Source: Chryseobacterium gambrini (GTDB taxonomy: Bacteria; Bacteroidota; Bacteroidia; Flavobacteriales; Weeksellaceae). From it: DNA of 64,000 bases. Where the stretch lies: contig NZ_FTOV01000002.1 of the NCBI RefSeq assembly GCF_900156825.1, forward strand, positions 434,001 to 498,000, given 5' to 3'. Below, piece after piece: positions 35,205 through 44,610 of the stretch (position 1 is the stretch's first letter; each line of letters opens with the position of its first letter). Below the pieces are notes generated by a model. That model was not told the DNA's origin. It ran no database searches and was given only the letters and a program-made list of their open reading frames with translations. The translations under genes were made by a program, and so were the position numbers.

Positions 35205-35843
35205 TTACTTAAAAAACGGATTATACTCCTTCTCAAACCCGATTTTCGTAGGATTTCCATGTCCGGAGAAAACCTGAGTGTCGTTATCCAAAATGAAAAG
35301 TTTGGTCTTAATTCCGTCAATTAATTGTTCGTAGTTTCCTTTATAAAGATCGGTTCTTCCAATACTGCCTTCAAACAGAACATCTCCGGAAACAATAAAC
35401 TTCTGATTTTCGTTATGATAAACCACACTTCCCGGAGAATGCCCCGGAACATGATAGATTTTAAACTTTTCTCCGTCAAAATCCAGTTCGTCACCCTCAT
35501 TAATATATTGAATTTCCACATGAATATGATCCAGCTCAAAACCAAACCTCATTCCGCTGATCTGGAACATATCCAACACTTCCTTATCTTCTCTGTGCAT
35601 CAGAACAGGGACTTTATACGTGTCAAAAGCCCATTGTAAGCCTAAAACATGATCAATATGAGCGTGCGTTAAAAGAATTTTTTCAATTTTCAGTTCATTT
35701 TCTGAAATGAAATTTTCGATCGCTTTGGTTTCCTGTCCGTTCATATTTCCGGGATCAAATAACCATGCTTTTTTATTTTCATTATAAAGGATATAAGTGT
35801 TTTCGCTTGCAAAATTGAATACGAAACCTTGAATCTGAAGCAT
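35205..35843 (-). CDS. MBL-fold metallo-hydrolase (glyoxalase II-like)
   Basis: The 212-residue enzyme has the metallo-beta-lactamase metal motif THAHIDHVLG (about 58-67), the HVPGHSPGSVVY motif with the next His, VSGDVLFEGSIGRTD with the bridging Asp, and a final FSGHGNPT His. This arrangement is that of hydroxyacylglutathione-hydrolase-like thioesterases or persulfide dioxygenase relatives. No signal peptide. The substrate is unknown. Confidence 0.92.
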   Translation of the reverse strand: MLQIQGFVFNFASENTYILYNENKKAWLFDPGNMNGQETKAIENFISENELKIEKILLTHAHIDHVLGLQWAFDTYKVPVLMHREDKEVLDMFQISGMRFGFELDHIHVEIQYINEGDELDFDGEKFKIYHVPGHSPGSVVYHNENQKFIVSGDVLFEGSIGRTDLYKGNYEQLIDGIKTKLFILDNDTQVFSGHGNPTKIGFEKEYNPFFK

Positions 35844-35973
35844 ATTCTGAATATTTTTTTATTAAAACAAAGGTAGCTACAAAAGTTTTTGTTTAAAAGT
35901 TTTAATAAATTTTTAATTGATAAAGATTCCCATATTGTATGTTTAAAAACGATTTTTCGTTATCTTCGTCATA

Positions 35974-37185
35974 ATGAAAACATTGCAGCTACTTTTACTT
36001 TCTCTGGGCGGATTGGTTTTTGGACAGAACATCCAGAGCATTCAACTGTTCAATCCACAGACGAATGACGAAACACCGGTTATTAATTTTAATCAGCAGT
36101 TGGTTTTAAGTTTCGATGATCTTACCAACGCAAGTGAAATTTACAGATACACCATAAAGCATTACAACAGAAACTGGGAAGACGATAATCTGTTTTTTAC
36201 CGAGTTTGCCAACGGAAGTTTAAACGGTTTACTGGATAAATTTCAGTACTCTTTCAACACACTTCAATCGTACACCCATTACACACTTAACTTTCCGAAT
36301 GAAAAAATGCAGCCAAAAATTTCAGGAAATTTTGAACTGATCGTTTATAAAGATTCTGCAGAGAAGCCTCTTTTTAAAAGAAGATTTTATGTGGTGGAGG
36401 ATGCGGCAACTTTAGCATTGGGGATTTCAAGATTTGCTGATGCCAGAAAACCTGATGCCAACCAAAGGGTAGAAGTGAAAGCCGTTCCAAAAGGCGGAGA
36501 TTTGGCATCAAATGTCAATTCCATGACGCTGAATGTAATGCAGAACAATAATCCTAATGTTACAATAAATAATTTAAAACCAAGTGCCACATTGGGGAAT
36601 CAGCTTCTTTTTCAGCAGTTGTCATTGGTTTTTCCCGGGAATAACGAGTTTTATTATTTCGATAATAAAAATATGAATATGGCAGCAGATATGGTTCGTG
36701 CAACCGAACTTTTGGAAGGAGTCAACCAGACTTATCTTCATCCGGTCTGGGCTTTTCCGCTGAACTATCAGTATCAGCCGGATGTAAACGGAGCTTGGTA
36801 TTACCGAAGAAATGATCTGGGAAGAGAAAGAGATGCCACAAGAGAGGCAGATTATTCATGGGTGCATTTTTATCTCGATTCTGAACCTACGGACAAAGAA
36901 ATTTTTGTTTTGGGAGGTTTTAATAATTTTAAGCCAAGTAAAGAAAACCAGATGCAGTATGATGAAGCTTCAAAAAAATATGTAGCAAAAATATATCTGA
37001 AGCAAGGTTTTTACAACTATATTCTGGCAACAAAAAATCCTGACGGAACGCTGAATTTCGGTGAAGTGAACGGGAATTTCTGGCAGACGGAAAATCTTTA
37101 TCAGGCATTTTTATATTATGCTCCTTTCGGAAGAAATTATGACGGATTAATGGGATATGGTGAATTCAGAACGCCGGTGAGATAA
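35974..37185 (+). CDS. Type IX secretion system plug protein (DUF5103)
   Basis: The 403-residue protein has a signal peptide (MKTLQLLLLSLGGLVFGQ) followed by the DUF5103 fold: beta-rich N-domain with YRYTIKHYNRNWEDDNL, central HPVWAFPLNYQYQPDVNGAWYYRR (in pieces) and a carbohydrate-binding-like C-part EIFVLGGFNNFKPSKENQM. The Flavobacterium johnsoniae homologue closes the unused SprA translocon channel on its periplasmic side. Its presence matches the T9SS cargo proteins at both ends of this window. A box resembling the -7 consensus (TATCTTCG) lies just before the ATG. Confidence 0.9.
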   Translation: MKTLQLLLLSLGGLVFGQNIQSIQLFNPQTNDETPVINFNQQLVLSFDDLTNASEIYRYTIKHYNRNWEDDNLFFTEFANGSLNGLLDKFQYSFNTLQSYTHYTLNFPNEKMQPKISGNFELIVYKDSAEKPLFKRRFYVVEDAATLALGISRFADARKPDANQRVEVKAVPKGGDLASNVNSMTLNVMQNNNPNVTINNLKPSATLGNQLLFQQLSLVFPGNNEFYYFDNKNMNMAADMVRATELLEGVNQTYLHPVWAFPLNYQYQPDVNGAWYYRRNDLGRERDATREADYSWVHFYLDSEPTDKEIFVLGGFNNFKPSKENQMQYDEASKKYVAKIYLKQGFYNYILATKNPDGTLNFGEVNGNFWQTENLYQAFLYYAPFGRNYDGLMGYGEFRTPVR

Positions 37186-37193
37186 TCTTCTCA

Positions 37194-38246
37194 ATGAAAA
37201 GAATATTTCTATCACTTTCCATTTGTGTTCTTTCTTTATCATGTAGAAAAGAATATGACGTTAATGATTTCAGTGGAAATTTAAAACCTTATCTTGAAAG
37301 GCTTTCTAAAGAGAAAGCAATCCCTGTTTCTGATACAGTTGCAAAAAAATTTCTGGAAAGAAATGCATCTAAAGAAGAATTGATAAAACTGATGGATGCG
37401 AAGAAACCGCTGTTAAGAGTGGTGGCTTACAGAGCCATTATCAACAGAAGTGAACCTGAATATTTTGATCTGCTGATCAACCATCTAAGTGATACCGCTA
37501 AAGTAGCATGGTGGTATTATGAAGATGCAGGAAGTTATTTTTCAGTTTCAGATGTAATGATAAGAGAAGCTTTTGATAAAAACGGATTGTCACCAATTCA
37601 GAAAAAAGTATTGACGGAGAGGGTTTTATTAGAGCATTCTTATTTAGATATTTCCAACTGGATGATTCAGGATATTGATCCTGATAAAAAATATTATCAT
37701 TTGATTAAAGAACGGGCAAAAACTAAAAGTAAGGACTGTGGCAATCAGCTAACTTCATGCTATGCATTAAGTAAATTTAGAAAGAAACAGGATGGTAAGC
37801 TTTTGCTGTCTGTTTTTGAGCAAAATATTAATGGTTATTGTCTGGAGAATATTTTTAAAAGTATCGAGATATTTCCGGATGCTGTATTTTTTCCTTTATT
37901 AAAAAGTTATTTTCAAGATAATATTAAAGATAAACTCTCGGAAAAGAAGAACTTAGACAATAATGTGCTTTATTTTGTAAAAGCTGTTGCTGCCTATAAA
38001 AATTCAGAGGCTTTGGAAATTCTAAATTATATAGCACAAAATAACACCTATATAAATAAAGGATTCTGGCCTCCTGCTAACAAAACGTATGTTCTGAAAG
38101 CTCTTAAAATTCATTACACTCCTGTTTATGATCCTTTAATAAAAGAAATTGAAAAAGAAATGAATCCTTGTGATTTGAAATCGTTGATTTCTGAGATTAC
38201 AAATGAAACACGAGCAGGAAATCAGCAAAAATGGCAAATGTATTAA
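37194..38246 (+). CDS. Uncharacterised lipoprotein with HEAT-like helical repeats (350 aa)
   Basis: The signal MKRIFLSLSICVLSLSC gives a lipobox with Cys17. The mature part is mostly alpha-helical, with repeated short helices (LLRVVAYRAIINRSEPEYFDLLINHL and similar) suggestive of HEAT repeats; no family is recognised. It follows the T9SS plug gene by 8 bp, so the two share a transcript, but no functional link is known. Confidence 0.82.
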   Translation: MKRIFLSLSICVLSLSCRKEYDVNDFSGNLKPYLERLSKEKAIPVSDTVAKKFLERNASKEELIKLMDAKKPLLRVVAYRAIINRSEPEYFDLLINHLSDTAKVAWWYYEDAGSYFSVSDVMIREAFDKNGLSPIQKKVLTERVLLEHSYLDISNWMIQDIDPDKKYYHLIKERAKTKSKDCGNQLTSCYALSKFRKKQDGKLLLSVFEQNINGYCLENIFKSIEIFPDAVFFPLLKSYFQDNIKDKLSEKKNLDNNVLYFVKAVAAYKNSEALEILNYIAQNNTYINKGFWPPANKTYVLKALKIHYTPVYDPLIKEIEKEMNPCDLKSLISEITNETRAGNQQKWQMY

Positions 38247-38311
38247 TTAAAAAACCTCACAGATAAATCCGTGAGATTTGCATATAATAATAGTCTGGAA
38301 GTTGCATAAAT

Positions 38312-38563
38312 CTATGTTTTGAATACGGCTGTAATCAGAATATTTTTTTCATCTTCAAAAAGATAATGAATGTTTACGGGATAGCCCTGCATTGTTTCAA
38401 CAAGGGTTTCCTGAAATCTTTTTTTCTCTTTTTCTGAAATTGCGTTTACACATTCTTTTAGTTCTTCTAAAAAATCAATGCCTTTATTTTGTTTTTCGGC
38501 ATTAAAAACTCTCATAAGGAGTCTTATGTCGTTTTTGGCGATAGAAGAGAGCAGTATATTCAT
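38312..38563 (-). CDS. RelE/ParE-type toxin-like protein
   Basis: The 83-residue basic protein (MNILLSSIAKNDIRLLMRVFNAEKQNKG...) ends with VNIHYLFEDEKNILITAVFKT, the C-terminal strand pattern of RelE/ParE toxins, which block translation or gyrase. I start at ATG 38563, one base after the antitoxin stop; a GTG 9 bp upstream would make a short overlap. Small size, partner gene and order support a type II toxin-antitoxin pair. The toxin class (RNase versus gyrase poison) cannot be told. Confidence 0.75.
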   Translation of the reverse strand: MNILLSSIAKNDIRLLMRVFNAEKQNKGIDFLEELKECVNAISEKEKKRFQETLVETMQGYPVNIHYLFEDEKNILITAVFKT

Positions 38564-38564
38564 T

Positions 38565-38795
38565 TTAAGCACAAAACTTTTTCAGCTCAGAAATGTTTTC
38601 ATAGAAATCCAGTTTGGTTTTGGGGTTTTCCTTATGAAACTGAATTCTGTATAGAATTTCATCCATGCAGAATTGTGGTATTTCTGCTGTTCTTTCTGTC
38701 TCAAAATTTTCTATCATTTGTGCAAAAGCTTCCAGCATTTCAGAATTTAAGTTCTCAATTTTATTTTTCAGAATTTCTACAGTTGCATTCATCAT
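38565..38795 (-). CDS. Putative antitoxin of the RelE/ParE-like pair
   Basis: The 76-residue protein, acidic and helical (MMNATVEILKNKIENLNSEMLEAFAQMIENF in pieces), is encoded directly upstream of the toxin with a 1-bp gap to its ATG. It has no helix-turn-helix that I recognise, so the antitoxin type is unclear. The C-terminal part would wrap the toxin in the usual model. Confidence 0.68.
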   Translation of the reverse strand: MMNATVEILKNKIENLNSEMLEAFAQMIENFETERTAEIPQFCMDEILYRIQFHKENPKTKLDFYENISELKKFCA

Positions 38796-39247
38796 TTCTT
38801 TATTTAAGAGATTGAACTTTTTATTTGATAGGGTAAAGGTAATGAAAAATTATTTTATTTTAAAAATTTATTTAATTTTTAAGGGGGTGTGTTTTGTTTA
38901 TTTAATATTTTTTTTATCATTTTGCATTTTTTATAGGGGTATTTGTTTATTTTATTGATTATTTGTTTTTGTAGAATAGTGAAGTTTTTGTATATAATTC
39001 AAACAACTTTGAATTATAATGCACTACATAGTGAAAAATTTTAATTCAAGAATGCATGATTTATATTAAATATTTTAACATAAAATCTGTTTTGAGATAA
39101 AATTTTACATTAATAATGTTAATTGTTATAAAATCGTAATTATGATTTTTTCTTTGATAAATATTTTCTATTGAATAATTAATATTTATTTCGTTAATTT
39201 GGTGTAGAGTTTATGTTAATTAAATTTAAAACCATTAAATATTTATT
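38796..39247. other. AT-rich intergenic region (452 bp) upstream of the secreted protease
   Basis: No supported gene. Poly-T/poly-A stretches dominate. It contains the promoters of the antitoxin (minus) and the protease (plus), but I see no perfect TAnnTTTG match. Confidence 0.5.
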
Positions 39248-41200
39248 ATGAAAATGAAATTTATCCTAGTGTCAAGTGTTGCTGTATGTTCTTTTGTTTT
39301 CGGGCAAAATGTTCCTTCAAAATTAATTCCGGCGAAAGACGGATTGCATGCAGATTTTATGAGATTCGAAAAAGACAGACCTGCTTTTCAGGGCAGTCCC
39401 GTTTTGTTTGATGAAGCTTCGCAGAGACTTTCTCAGGCTCAAGGTCGTAAGTTGGGATTTGAAAAAGATCAGTTGGGATTTGAAACACACAGATTTCAGC
39501 AGACCATCGATGGTATTCCTGTAGAATACGGAATGATGGCTGTACAGACAAAAGACGGCAAGATTGTAGGAGAGTCCGGAAAATGGATCGTTAAAACTCC
39601 GAAAAATTTAGAGAAAAGCGCAAAAATTTCAGAAAACATCGCTTTACAGAATGCAATGGCATTTGTAGGGGCTGAATCTTACAAATGGCAGAATAAAGAA
39701 GAAGAAGAATTCATTAAAAAAGAATCTAATGATGCCAATGCTTCTTTTGCTCCTAAAGGTGAAGTTGTTTATTACTCTGATCCATCGGATGAAAAAATGA
39801 ACGACTTAAAGTTAGCCTACAAATTTGATATCTATGCAGAGAAACCTTTAAGCAGACAATATGTTTTCGTAGATGCAAAAGACGGAAAAGTATTGGGGGT
39901 TGATGCTATCATCCATGATGTAAATGCTCCGGGAACGGCCGTTACAGGGTACAGCGGAACCAGAAGCATCGTAACAGATTCTTACAACGGAAGCTACCGA
40001 TTAAGAGAAACCGGAAGAAATGGCGGAACTGCTGTACAGACTTTCAACCTGAAAAAGGGAACCAGCTATGCTTCAGCGGTAGATTTTACAGATGCGGATA
40101 ACACATGGAATAACGTTAATACCAACAAAGATCAATATGCGACTGACGCACATTGGGGAGCGGAAATGACGCTGGATTATCTGTATACAAAATTCGGAAG
40201 AAAGAGTATTGATAACAATCATTTTGCAATAAAATCTTATGTACATTACTCTACCAATTATTTTAATGCCTTCTGGGACGGAAGCAGAATGACCTATGGT
40301 GACGGAAGTTCATCTACCAATGGAGGAAAACCTCTTACAGCGTTAGACGTTTGCGGACATGAGATTGCTCACGGAATGACTTCCAAAACAGCAAACCTTG
40401 CTTACCAGAGAGAATCCGGAGCATTAAATGAAGGTTTCTCCGATATCTTTGGAAATTCAATAGAACGTTGGGCAAGACCTACACAGAATAGTTGGAAATT
40501 AGGAGAAGATTTCAGCTACGTGATCAGAGATATGGCAAACCCGAATGCTTACGGACAGCCGGATACCTATCTTGGAACATACTGGAAAGCAACCACGACA
40601 ACAGGTTGTGTAACTCCTTCTCAAACCAATGACTATTGTGGGGTTCATACCAATTCGGGAGTTCTTAATTTCTGGTATTATTTATTGGTAACCGGAGGAA
40701 GCGGAACCAATGATAAAGGATTTGCTTACAACGTTACAGCAATAGGTCTGGATAAAGCAGCAGCAATTGCTTACAGAACGCTGACTACCTATTTATCTTC
40801 TTCATCTACTTTCCTGAATGCAAGAACATATTCTCTTCAGGCTGCTGCAGACTTATACGGTGCAGGAAGTGCTGAAGTTACTCAGGTTACCAATGCATGG
40901 AATGCCGTAGGTGTAGGAGGCGGAACTTCTGCAGCAGGAAAAACAGCGGTTTCTGATGCATTGTTATACACCATCAGTCCAAATCCGGCAACAGATAAAT
41001 TTACCGTTTCATTTGAAGGTAAAGAAGGAAGCGGAGTGGTAGAACTGATGAGCTTAACAGGCAAAAGAGAAATTTCCGAGAAAGTGAAATTAACAGACGG
41101 AGCAAACAGAGTGGAAATTCAGCTTCCGGGTAACATGCTTCCGGGAATTTATGTAGTAACCGTAAACGGACAAAAAGCAGGGAACTTAATTAAAAAATAA
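39248..41200 (+). CDS. Secreted M4-family (thermolysin-like) metallopeptidase with T9SS sorting domain
   Basis: The 650-residue protein begins with a signal peptide (MKMKFILVSSVAVCSFVFGQ), then an FTP/PepSY-type propeptide (about 40-225: 'RFQQTIDGIPVEYGMMAVQT'). The M4 catalytic domain carries the zinc site HEIAH (His near 371 and 375), with the third ligand Glu and catalytic neighbours in GALNEGFSDIFG. The C-terminal ~80 residues (YTISPNPATDKFTVSFEGKE ... GNLIKK) are a T9SS type A sorting signal. It is a single-gene unit with its own terminator: a secreted protease for peptide nutrition. Confidence 0.97.
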   Translation: MKMKFILVSSVAVCSFVFGQNVPSKLIPAKDGLHADFMRFEKDRPAFQGSPVLFDEASQRLSQAQGRKLGFEKDQLGFETHRFQQTIDGIPVEYGMMAVQTKDGKIVGESGKWIVKTPKNLEKSAKISENIALQNAMAFVGAESYKWQNKEEEEFIKKESNDANASFAPKGEVVYYSDPSDEKMNDLKLAYKFDIYAEKPLSRQYVFVDAKDGKVLGVDAIIHDVNAPGTAVTGYSGTRSIVTDSYNGSYRLRETGRNGGTAVQTFNLKKGTSYASAVDFTDADNTWNNVNTNKDQYATDAHWGAEMTLDYLYTKFGRKSIDNNHFAIKSYVHYSTNYFNAFWDGSRMTYGDGSSSTNGGKPLTALDVCGHEIAHGMTSKTANLAYQRESGALNEGFSDIFGNSIERWARPTQNSWKLGEDFSYVIRDMANPNAYGQPDTYLGTYWKATTTTGCVTPSQTNDYCGVHTNSGVLNFWYYLLVTGGSGTNDKGFAYNVTAIGLDKAAAIAYRTLTTYLSSSSTFLNARTYSLQAAADLYGAGSAEVTQVTNAWNAVGVGGGTSAAGKTAVSDALLYTISPNPATDKFTVSFEGKEGSGVVELMSLTGKREISEKVKLTDGANRVEIQLPGNMLPGIYVVTVNGQKAGNLIKK

Positions 41201-41226
41201 TAGTATACCATAATATTTTTAAAAGC

Positions 41227-41261
41227 AAGACCACAGAAATTTTTCTGTGGTCTTCTTTATT
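41227..41261 (+). terminator. Intrinsic terminator of the M4 protease gene
   Basis: Perfect 13-bp stem AAGACCACAGAAA/TTTCTGTGGTCTT followed by a T-rich tail. Confidence 0.85.
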
Positions 41262-41282
41262 GTTCTTGAGATTTAAAAGGTA

Positions 41283-42305
41283 CTATACCAAATAAAACTC
41301 ATGAAGTTTTTCCTCGCAAAGTGTTTTTACCACTTCAATCCATCGGTCTTCATCATTAAGACACGGAATGTAATGGAAACTTTCTCCACCACCGTGTAAA
41401 AACTGCTCCTTTCCTTCTACGGAAATTTCTTCCAGTGTTTCCAGACAATCTGAAACGAAAGCCGGACAGACAATGGCTAGGTTTTTTACCCCTTTTTTAG
41501 GAATGGTTTCAAGCGTTTCATCGGTGTAAGGTTCGATCCATTTGTCTTTTCCTAATCTCGACTGGAAAGAAACAATGGTTTTTTCCTTCGGAAGTTTCAG
41601 TTTTTCAATTACCAGATTGGTTGTTTTAAAACATTGGTGACGGTAGCAAAACGTATGACTCGGATTGCTTTCTCTGGAACAGCAGTCATTCAGATTACAC
41701 GTTTTCGTAGGATCGGTTTTATAAATATGTCTTTCCGGAACACCGTGATAAGAAAACTGCAAAGCGTCGAAATTTTCAGGAAGTTTTTCTCTGATGCTTT
41801 CCGCTAAACAGTTGATGTAAATATCACGATCGTAAAAAGGCTGAATATAATTGATCTTTACCTTCGGAAACTTCTGTTTTCTTACATCTTCTGCTTTTTC
41901 TACCACCGTTTCTGTTGTGCTCATCGCATACTGAGGATACAGCGGGAAAAGTACAATCTCGGAAACTCCCTGATCTACCAGTTTCTGAATTCCGGCTTCA
42001 ATACTCGGCTGTGCATATCTCATCCCTATTTCCACAGGAACATCCACTACTTTCTGAAGTTTCTTCTGAATTTTTTCTGTGATCACGATAAGCGGCGAAC
42101 CTTCGTCCGTCCAAACCGTTTTATAAGCTTCCGCAGATTTTTTCGGTCTTGTGTTCAGGATAATTCCCTGTACCAGAAGCGCGCGGAAGAACCAGCGGTA
42201 GTCGATCACTTTTTCATCCATCAGGAATTCATCCAGATATTCTCTTACATCATTTACTGCCGTAGATTTCGGCGAACCAAGATTTACTAATAAAATTCCT
42301 TTCAT
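41283..42305 (-). CDS. hemH: Ferrochelatase
   Basis: HemH inserts ferrous iron into protoporphyrin IX, the last step of haem synthesis. The 340-residue protein has KGILLVNLGSPKS at the N-terminus, GMRYAQPSIEAG, the catalytic His in LQFSYHGVPERHIY, and the C-terminal PAFVSDCLETLEEI motif with the acidic metal site. A cysteine-rich insert TCNLNDCCS...FCYRHQC is present, as in many Bacteroidota homologues. It stops with TAG and is followed by the protease terminator in convergent orientation. Confidence 0.96.
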   Translation of the reverse strand: MKGILLVNLGSPKSTAVNDVREYLDEFLMDEKVIDYRWFFRALLVQGIILNTRPKKSAEAYKTVWTDEGSPLIVITEKIQKKLQKVVDVPVEIGMRYAQPSIEAGIQKLVDQGVSEIVLFPLYPQYAMSTTETVVEKAEDVRKQKFPKVKINYIQPFYDRDIYINCLAESIREKLPENFDALQFSYHGVPERHIYKTDPTKTCNLNDCCSRESNPSHTFCYRHQCFKTTNLVIEKLKLPKEKTIVSFQSRLGKDKWIEPYTDETLETIPKKGVKNLAIVCPAFVSDCLETLEEISVEGKEQFLHGGGESFHYIPCLNDEDRWIEVVKTLCEEKLHEFYLV

Positions 42306-42313
42306 AAAATATA

Positions 42314-42361
42314 AATAATGAGCAATGGGTAACGAATAATTAAAATATTACTGATTGCTTA
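42314..42361. repeat. Short imperfect palindrome in the hemH-nfu gap
   Basis: AGCAAT (42321-42326) and ATTGCT (42354-42359) are the arms of an imperfect inverted repeat with further partial matches; it resembles a reduced copy of an intergenic palindromic repeat. Confidence 0.35.
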
Positions 42362-42367
42362 TGTTTT

Positions 42368-43246
42368 TTATCCGTTTACAGCTTCTACTTTTTCTACTAA
42401 ATCCGGAACAAACTGTTTCAAAATATTTTCAATTCCGCCTTTTAGCGTAGCTGTTGAGCTTGGACATCCGGAACAGGCGCCCTGTAAAAGCATTTTTGCG
42501 GTTTTGTTTTCTTTGTCATATTCCATTAAAGAAATTTTTCCGCCGTCGTTTTCTACTGCAGGAGCCACGTATTCATTTAAAATGTCTGAAATTTTCTGTT
42601 CGTCGTCTGTATATTCTCTGTTGATGATTTTTTCAACCGGATTTTCATGCTTCTGGGCTTCAATATTTGAAATTTCGCCTCCGTTTTGCAGGTATTCTGC
42701 GATTAACGCACGAACCGTCATCATTACCTGATGCCATTCTACAGAATTATCTCTCGTAACTGCCACAAAATTATCTGAGATAAAAACTTCCTTCGCAAAA
42801 TCAAATTCATTGAAAATTGCCTGAGCTAAAGGAACACCTTCCGCAGCGTCTCTTGATTTTACCTCTACAAAACCTTCAAGCAGTAATTTGTTCGAAACAA
42901 ATTTCATTACATTCGGGTTCGGAGTCATTTCCGCATAGATCTGGTACATTTCTTTTTTCTTCTGAAGATAAATTCTCGGGTTTGCAAGCAATTCATCCTC
43001 AATTACATTTTTAAGGCTTTCTTCCACGTGTTCCCATTCTACCGTATCCTGTTTTGCAACTGCCACAAAATTTGCTGTGATGAAAATTCTTTCCACAAAC
43101 GGATAATTGAAAAGCTCCTGAGCAATAGGAATTTCTGAAATATCTGAATCTCTGTCCAACTCCAAAGATCCCGGAATGAGATTGTAATCTGCTACAAATT
43201 TCATCACTTTCGGGTTTTCGGTTGGCTCTATAAGTATCGTACGCAT
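42368..43246 (-). CDS. Nfu/NifU-type iron-sulfur carrier with duplicated N-domain
   Basis: Two successive Nfu-N domains (about 1-85 and 100-185, each with PNxxVMKFV and 'NFVAV' motifs) are followed by the NifU C-terminal domain with CSGCPSS (CxxC), which binds a transient Fe-S cluster. I start at MRTILIEPTENP because the -7 box of the promoter (43268-43275) overlaps the alternative start at 43270. The duplicated N-domain makes it 292 residues, longer than single-N Nfu proteins. It lies 62 bp upstream of hemH on the same strand. Confidence 0.9.
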   Translation of the reverse strand: MRTILIEPTENPKVMKFVADYNLIPGSLELDRDSDISEIPIAQELFNYPFVERIFITANFVAVAKQDTVEWEHVEESLKNVIEDELLANPRIYLQKKKEMYQIYAEMTPNPNVMKFVSNKLLLEGFVEVKSRDAAEGVPLAQAIFNEFDFAKEVFISDNFVAVTRDNSVEWHQVMMTVRALIAEYLQNGGEISNIEAQKHENPVEKIINREYTDDEQKISDILNEYVAPAVENDGGKISLMEYDKENKTAKMLLQGACSGCPSSTATLKGGIENILKQFVPDLVEKVEAVNG

Positions 43247-43267
43247 TTTTTCTTTAAATTTGAGATA

Positions 43268-43275
43268 CAAAAATA
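43268..43275 (-). promoter_or_regulatory. -7 promoter element of the nfu-like gene
   Basis: TATTTTTG on the minus strand matches TAnnTTTG, 21 bp before the chosen ATG; it rules out the longer start. Confidence 0.55.
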
Positions 43276-43399
43276 CGCAATTAGAACTAAGAAGCCGGAA
43301 GTTGGGAGTTAGATTTTTGCTATCACTGTAATTTACAATCTATGATTTCAATCGATCATTTTCAACTTGGCGCATTATAAAATTTTCAAAATAAAAAAT

Positions 43400-43936
43400 A
43401 TGGCACTTATAAAAGAACTTTTAGGGAAAGCCCCACAAATAGGAGAAAATACATTTTTAGCAGAAACAGCAACCATTATCGGAGATGTTACGATGGGAAA
43501 AGACTGCAGCATTTGGTACAATGCGGTGATTAGAGGAGATGTTCACTACATCAAAATGGGGAACAAGGTAAATGTTCAGGACAATGCAATGTTACACTGT
43601 ACGTACCAAAAACATCCTCTGAATATCGGAAACAATGTATCTATAGGTCATAATGCGATTGTGCACGGATGTACTATTAAAGACAATGTGCTTATCGGAA
43701 TGGGAGCAATTGTAATGGACGACTGTCTTGTGGAAGAAAACTCAATCATTGGTGCCGGTTCTGTGGTAACGCAGGGAACCCACGTGAAATCAGGAGAAGT
43801 TTGGGGCGGTGTTCCGGCAAGAAAAATTAAAGATATCAATTCGCAGCTTCTGGAAGGAGAAGTGAACAGAATAGCAGATAATTACGTGAAATATTCTTCA
43901 TGGTATAAAGAAAACGTGAAAAACGTTGAAGGATAA
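43400..43936 (+). CDS. Gamma carbonic anhydrase-like hexapeptide-repeat protein
   Basis: The 178-residue protein (from MALIKELLGKAPQIGEN) is a left-handed beta-helix built of hexapeptide repeats such as IGDVTM, IGNNVS and IGMGAI. Conserved gamma-CA-type residues appear in IWYNAVIRGDVHYI and the His in GHNAIVHGC; the C-terminus GVPARKIKDIN closes the helix. Members include carbonic anhydrases and many inactive relatives, so the activity is unproven. A longer frame starting at 43367 adds eleven basic residues without support. Confidence 0.9.
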   Translation: MALIKELLGKAPQIGENTFLAETATIIGDVTMGKDCSIWYNAVIRGDVHYIKMGNKVNVQDNAMLHCTYQKHPLNIGNNVSIGHNAIVHGCTIKDNVLIGMGAIVMDDCLVEENSIIGAGSVVTQGTHVKSGEVWGGVPARKIKDINSQLLEGEVNRIADNYVKYSSWYKENVKNVEG

Positions 43937-43950
43937 ACTTTAATTCAATG

Positions 43951-43989
43951 GTGAATGGCGAATTTTGCTTCGCAAGTAAATTTTTCACA
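43951..43989. repeat. Partial palindromic repeat (GTGAATGG...TTTTTCAC)
   Basis: Nested inverted arms GTGAA/TTCAC and TTGC-TTC-GCAA. Closely similar to 54601-54640, so it is a second, shorter copy of that element. Confidence 0.55.
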
Positions 43990-44012
43990 GTAGATTTAAG
44001 TTCATAAAAATA

Positions 44013-44047
44013 AAAAGCATTGCTGAAATCTTCAGTAATGCTTTTTT
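44013..44047 (+). terminator. Strong intrinsic terminator after the carbonic anhydrase-like gene
   Basis: Fifteen-bp stem (44013-44027/44031-44045, one G-U) with a 3-nt loop and a T run. The reverse strand also shows A/T runs, so it may serve the convergent gene too. Confidence 0.82.
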
Positions 44048-44087
44048 ATCCTTAGTGAAATTCCTGATAGAATTTTATAATAGTTTT

Positions 44088-44528
44088 TTAATAAATCAGT
44101 TCGGCTTTACCTTTTATACATTTAATTGCAGTAGGAGGATTCACCATCATACAGTCAGACATAATTCCGTATTTCTGGTTAAATGCTTTTACTTTTTCAG
44201 TATAATCATCAATTCTGCTTAGAATACTTTTCTCCATTTTTTTAGGATAGGCAATGTACAGTTGAGGTCCGCCGCAGGATTTTGCGCCCATCGGAGCGAA
44301 AGCCCATTCAGTTGCATCCGTACATTTTTCTTTCGTAACTTCAGATTCAATGGAAACCCGAATTCTGTCGAGCTGTGCCTGATCGTATTTCTGGCTGCTT
44401 TCATCGGCAGGTCTTTCTGCGATATCCTGAGGAAGATTTGCATTTGCTTCTTTTGCGGTTCCGCAGGAAACAAATACTACCGAAACACTGAATAAGACAG
44501 CAGAAATATAAGAAAGAGGTTTTAGCAT
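44088..44528 (-). CDS. Uncharacterised lipoprotein (146 aa)
   Basis: The chosen start MLKPLSYISAVLFSVSVVFVSC gives a lipobox (VSC). A longer frame from 44558 would add ten basic residues before the signal. The mature part has two Cys pairs (EKCTDATEW...KSCGGPQLY, and SDCMMVNPPTAIKC) that could form disulfides. No family is recognised. Confidence 0.78.
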   Translation of the reverse strand: MLKPLSYISAVLFSVSVVFVSCGTAKEANANLPQDIAERPADESSQKYDQAQLDRIRVSIESEVTKEKCTDATEWAFAPMGAKSCGGPQLYIAYPKKMEKSILSRIDDYTEKVKAFNQKYGIMSDCMMVNPPTAIKCIKGKAELIY

Positions 44529-44596
44529 AATAACTTTTTTCTGTTTCAAAATTTTCAAAACTTATGCCAAGATAAGGATTTTAAGTTTCATTTCCG

Positions 44597-44604
44597 TAAT
44601 TTTG
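44597..44604 (+). promoter_or_regulatory. -7 promoter element of the PIF1-like helicase gene
   Basis: TAATTTTG fits TAnnTTTG and ends 6 bp before the ATG at 44611, so the transcript may start at the ATG itself (leaderless). Confidence 0.55.
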
Positions 44605-44610
44605 ACAGCG

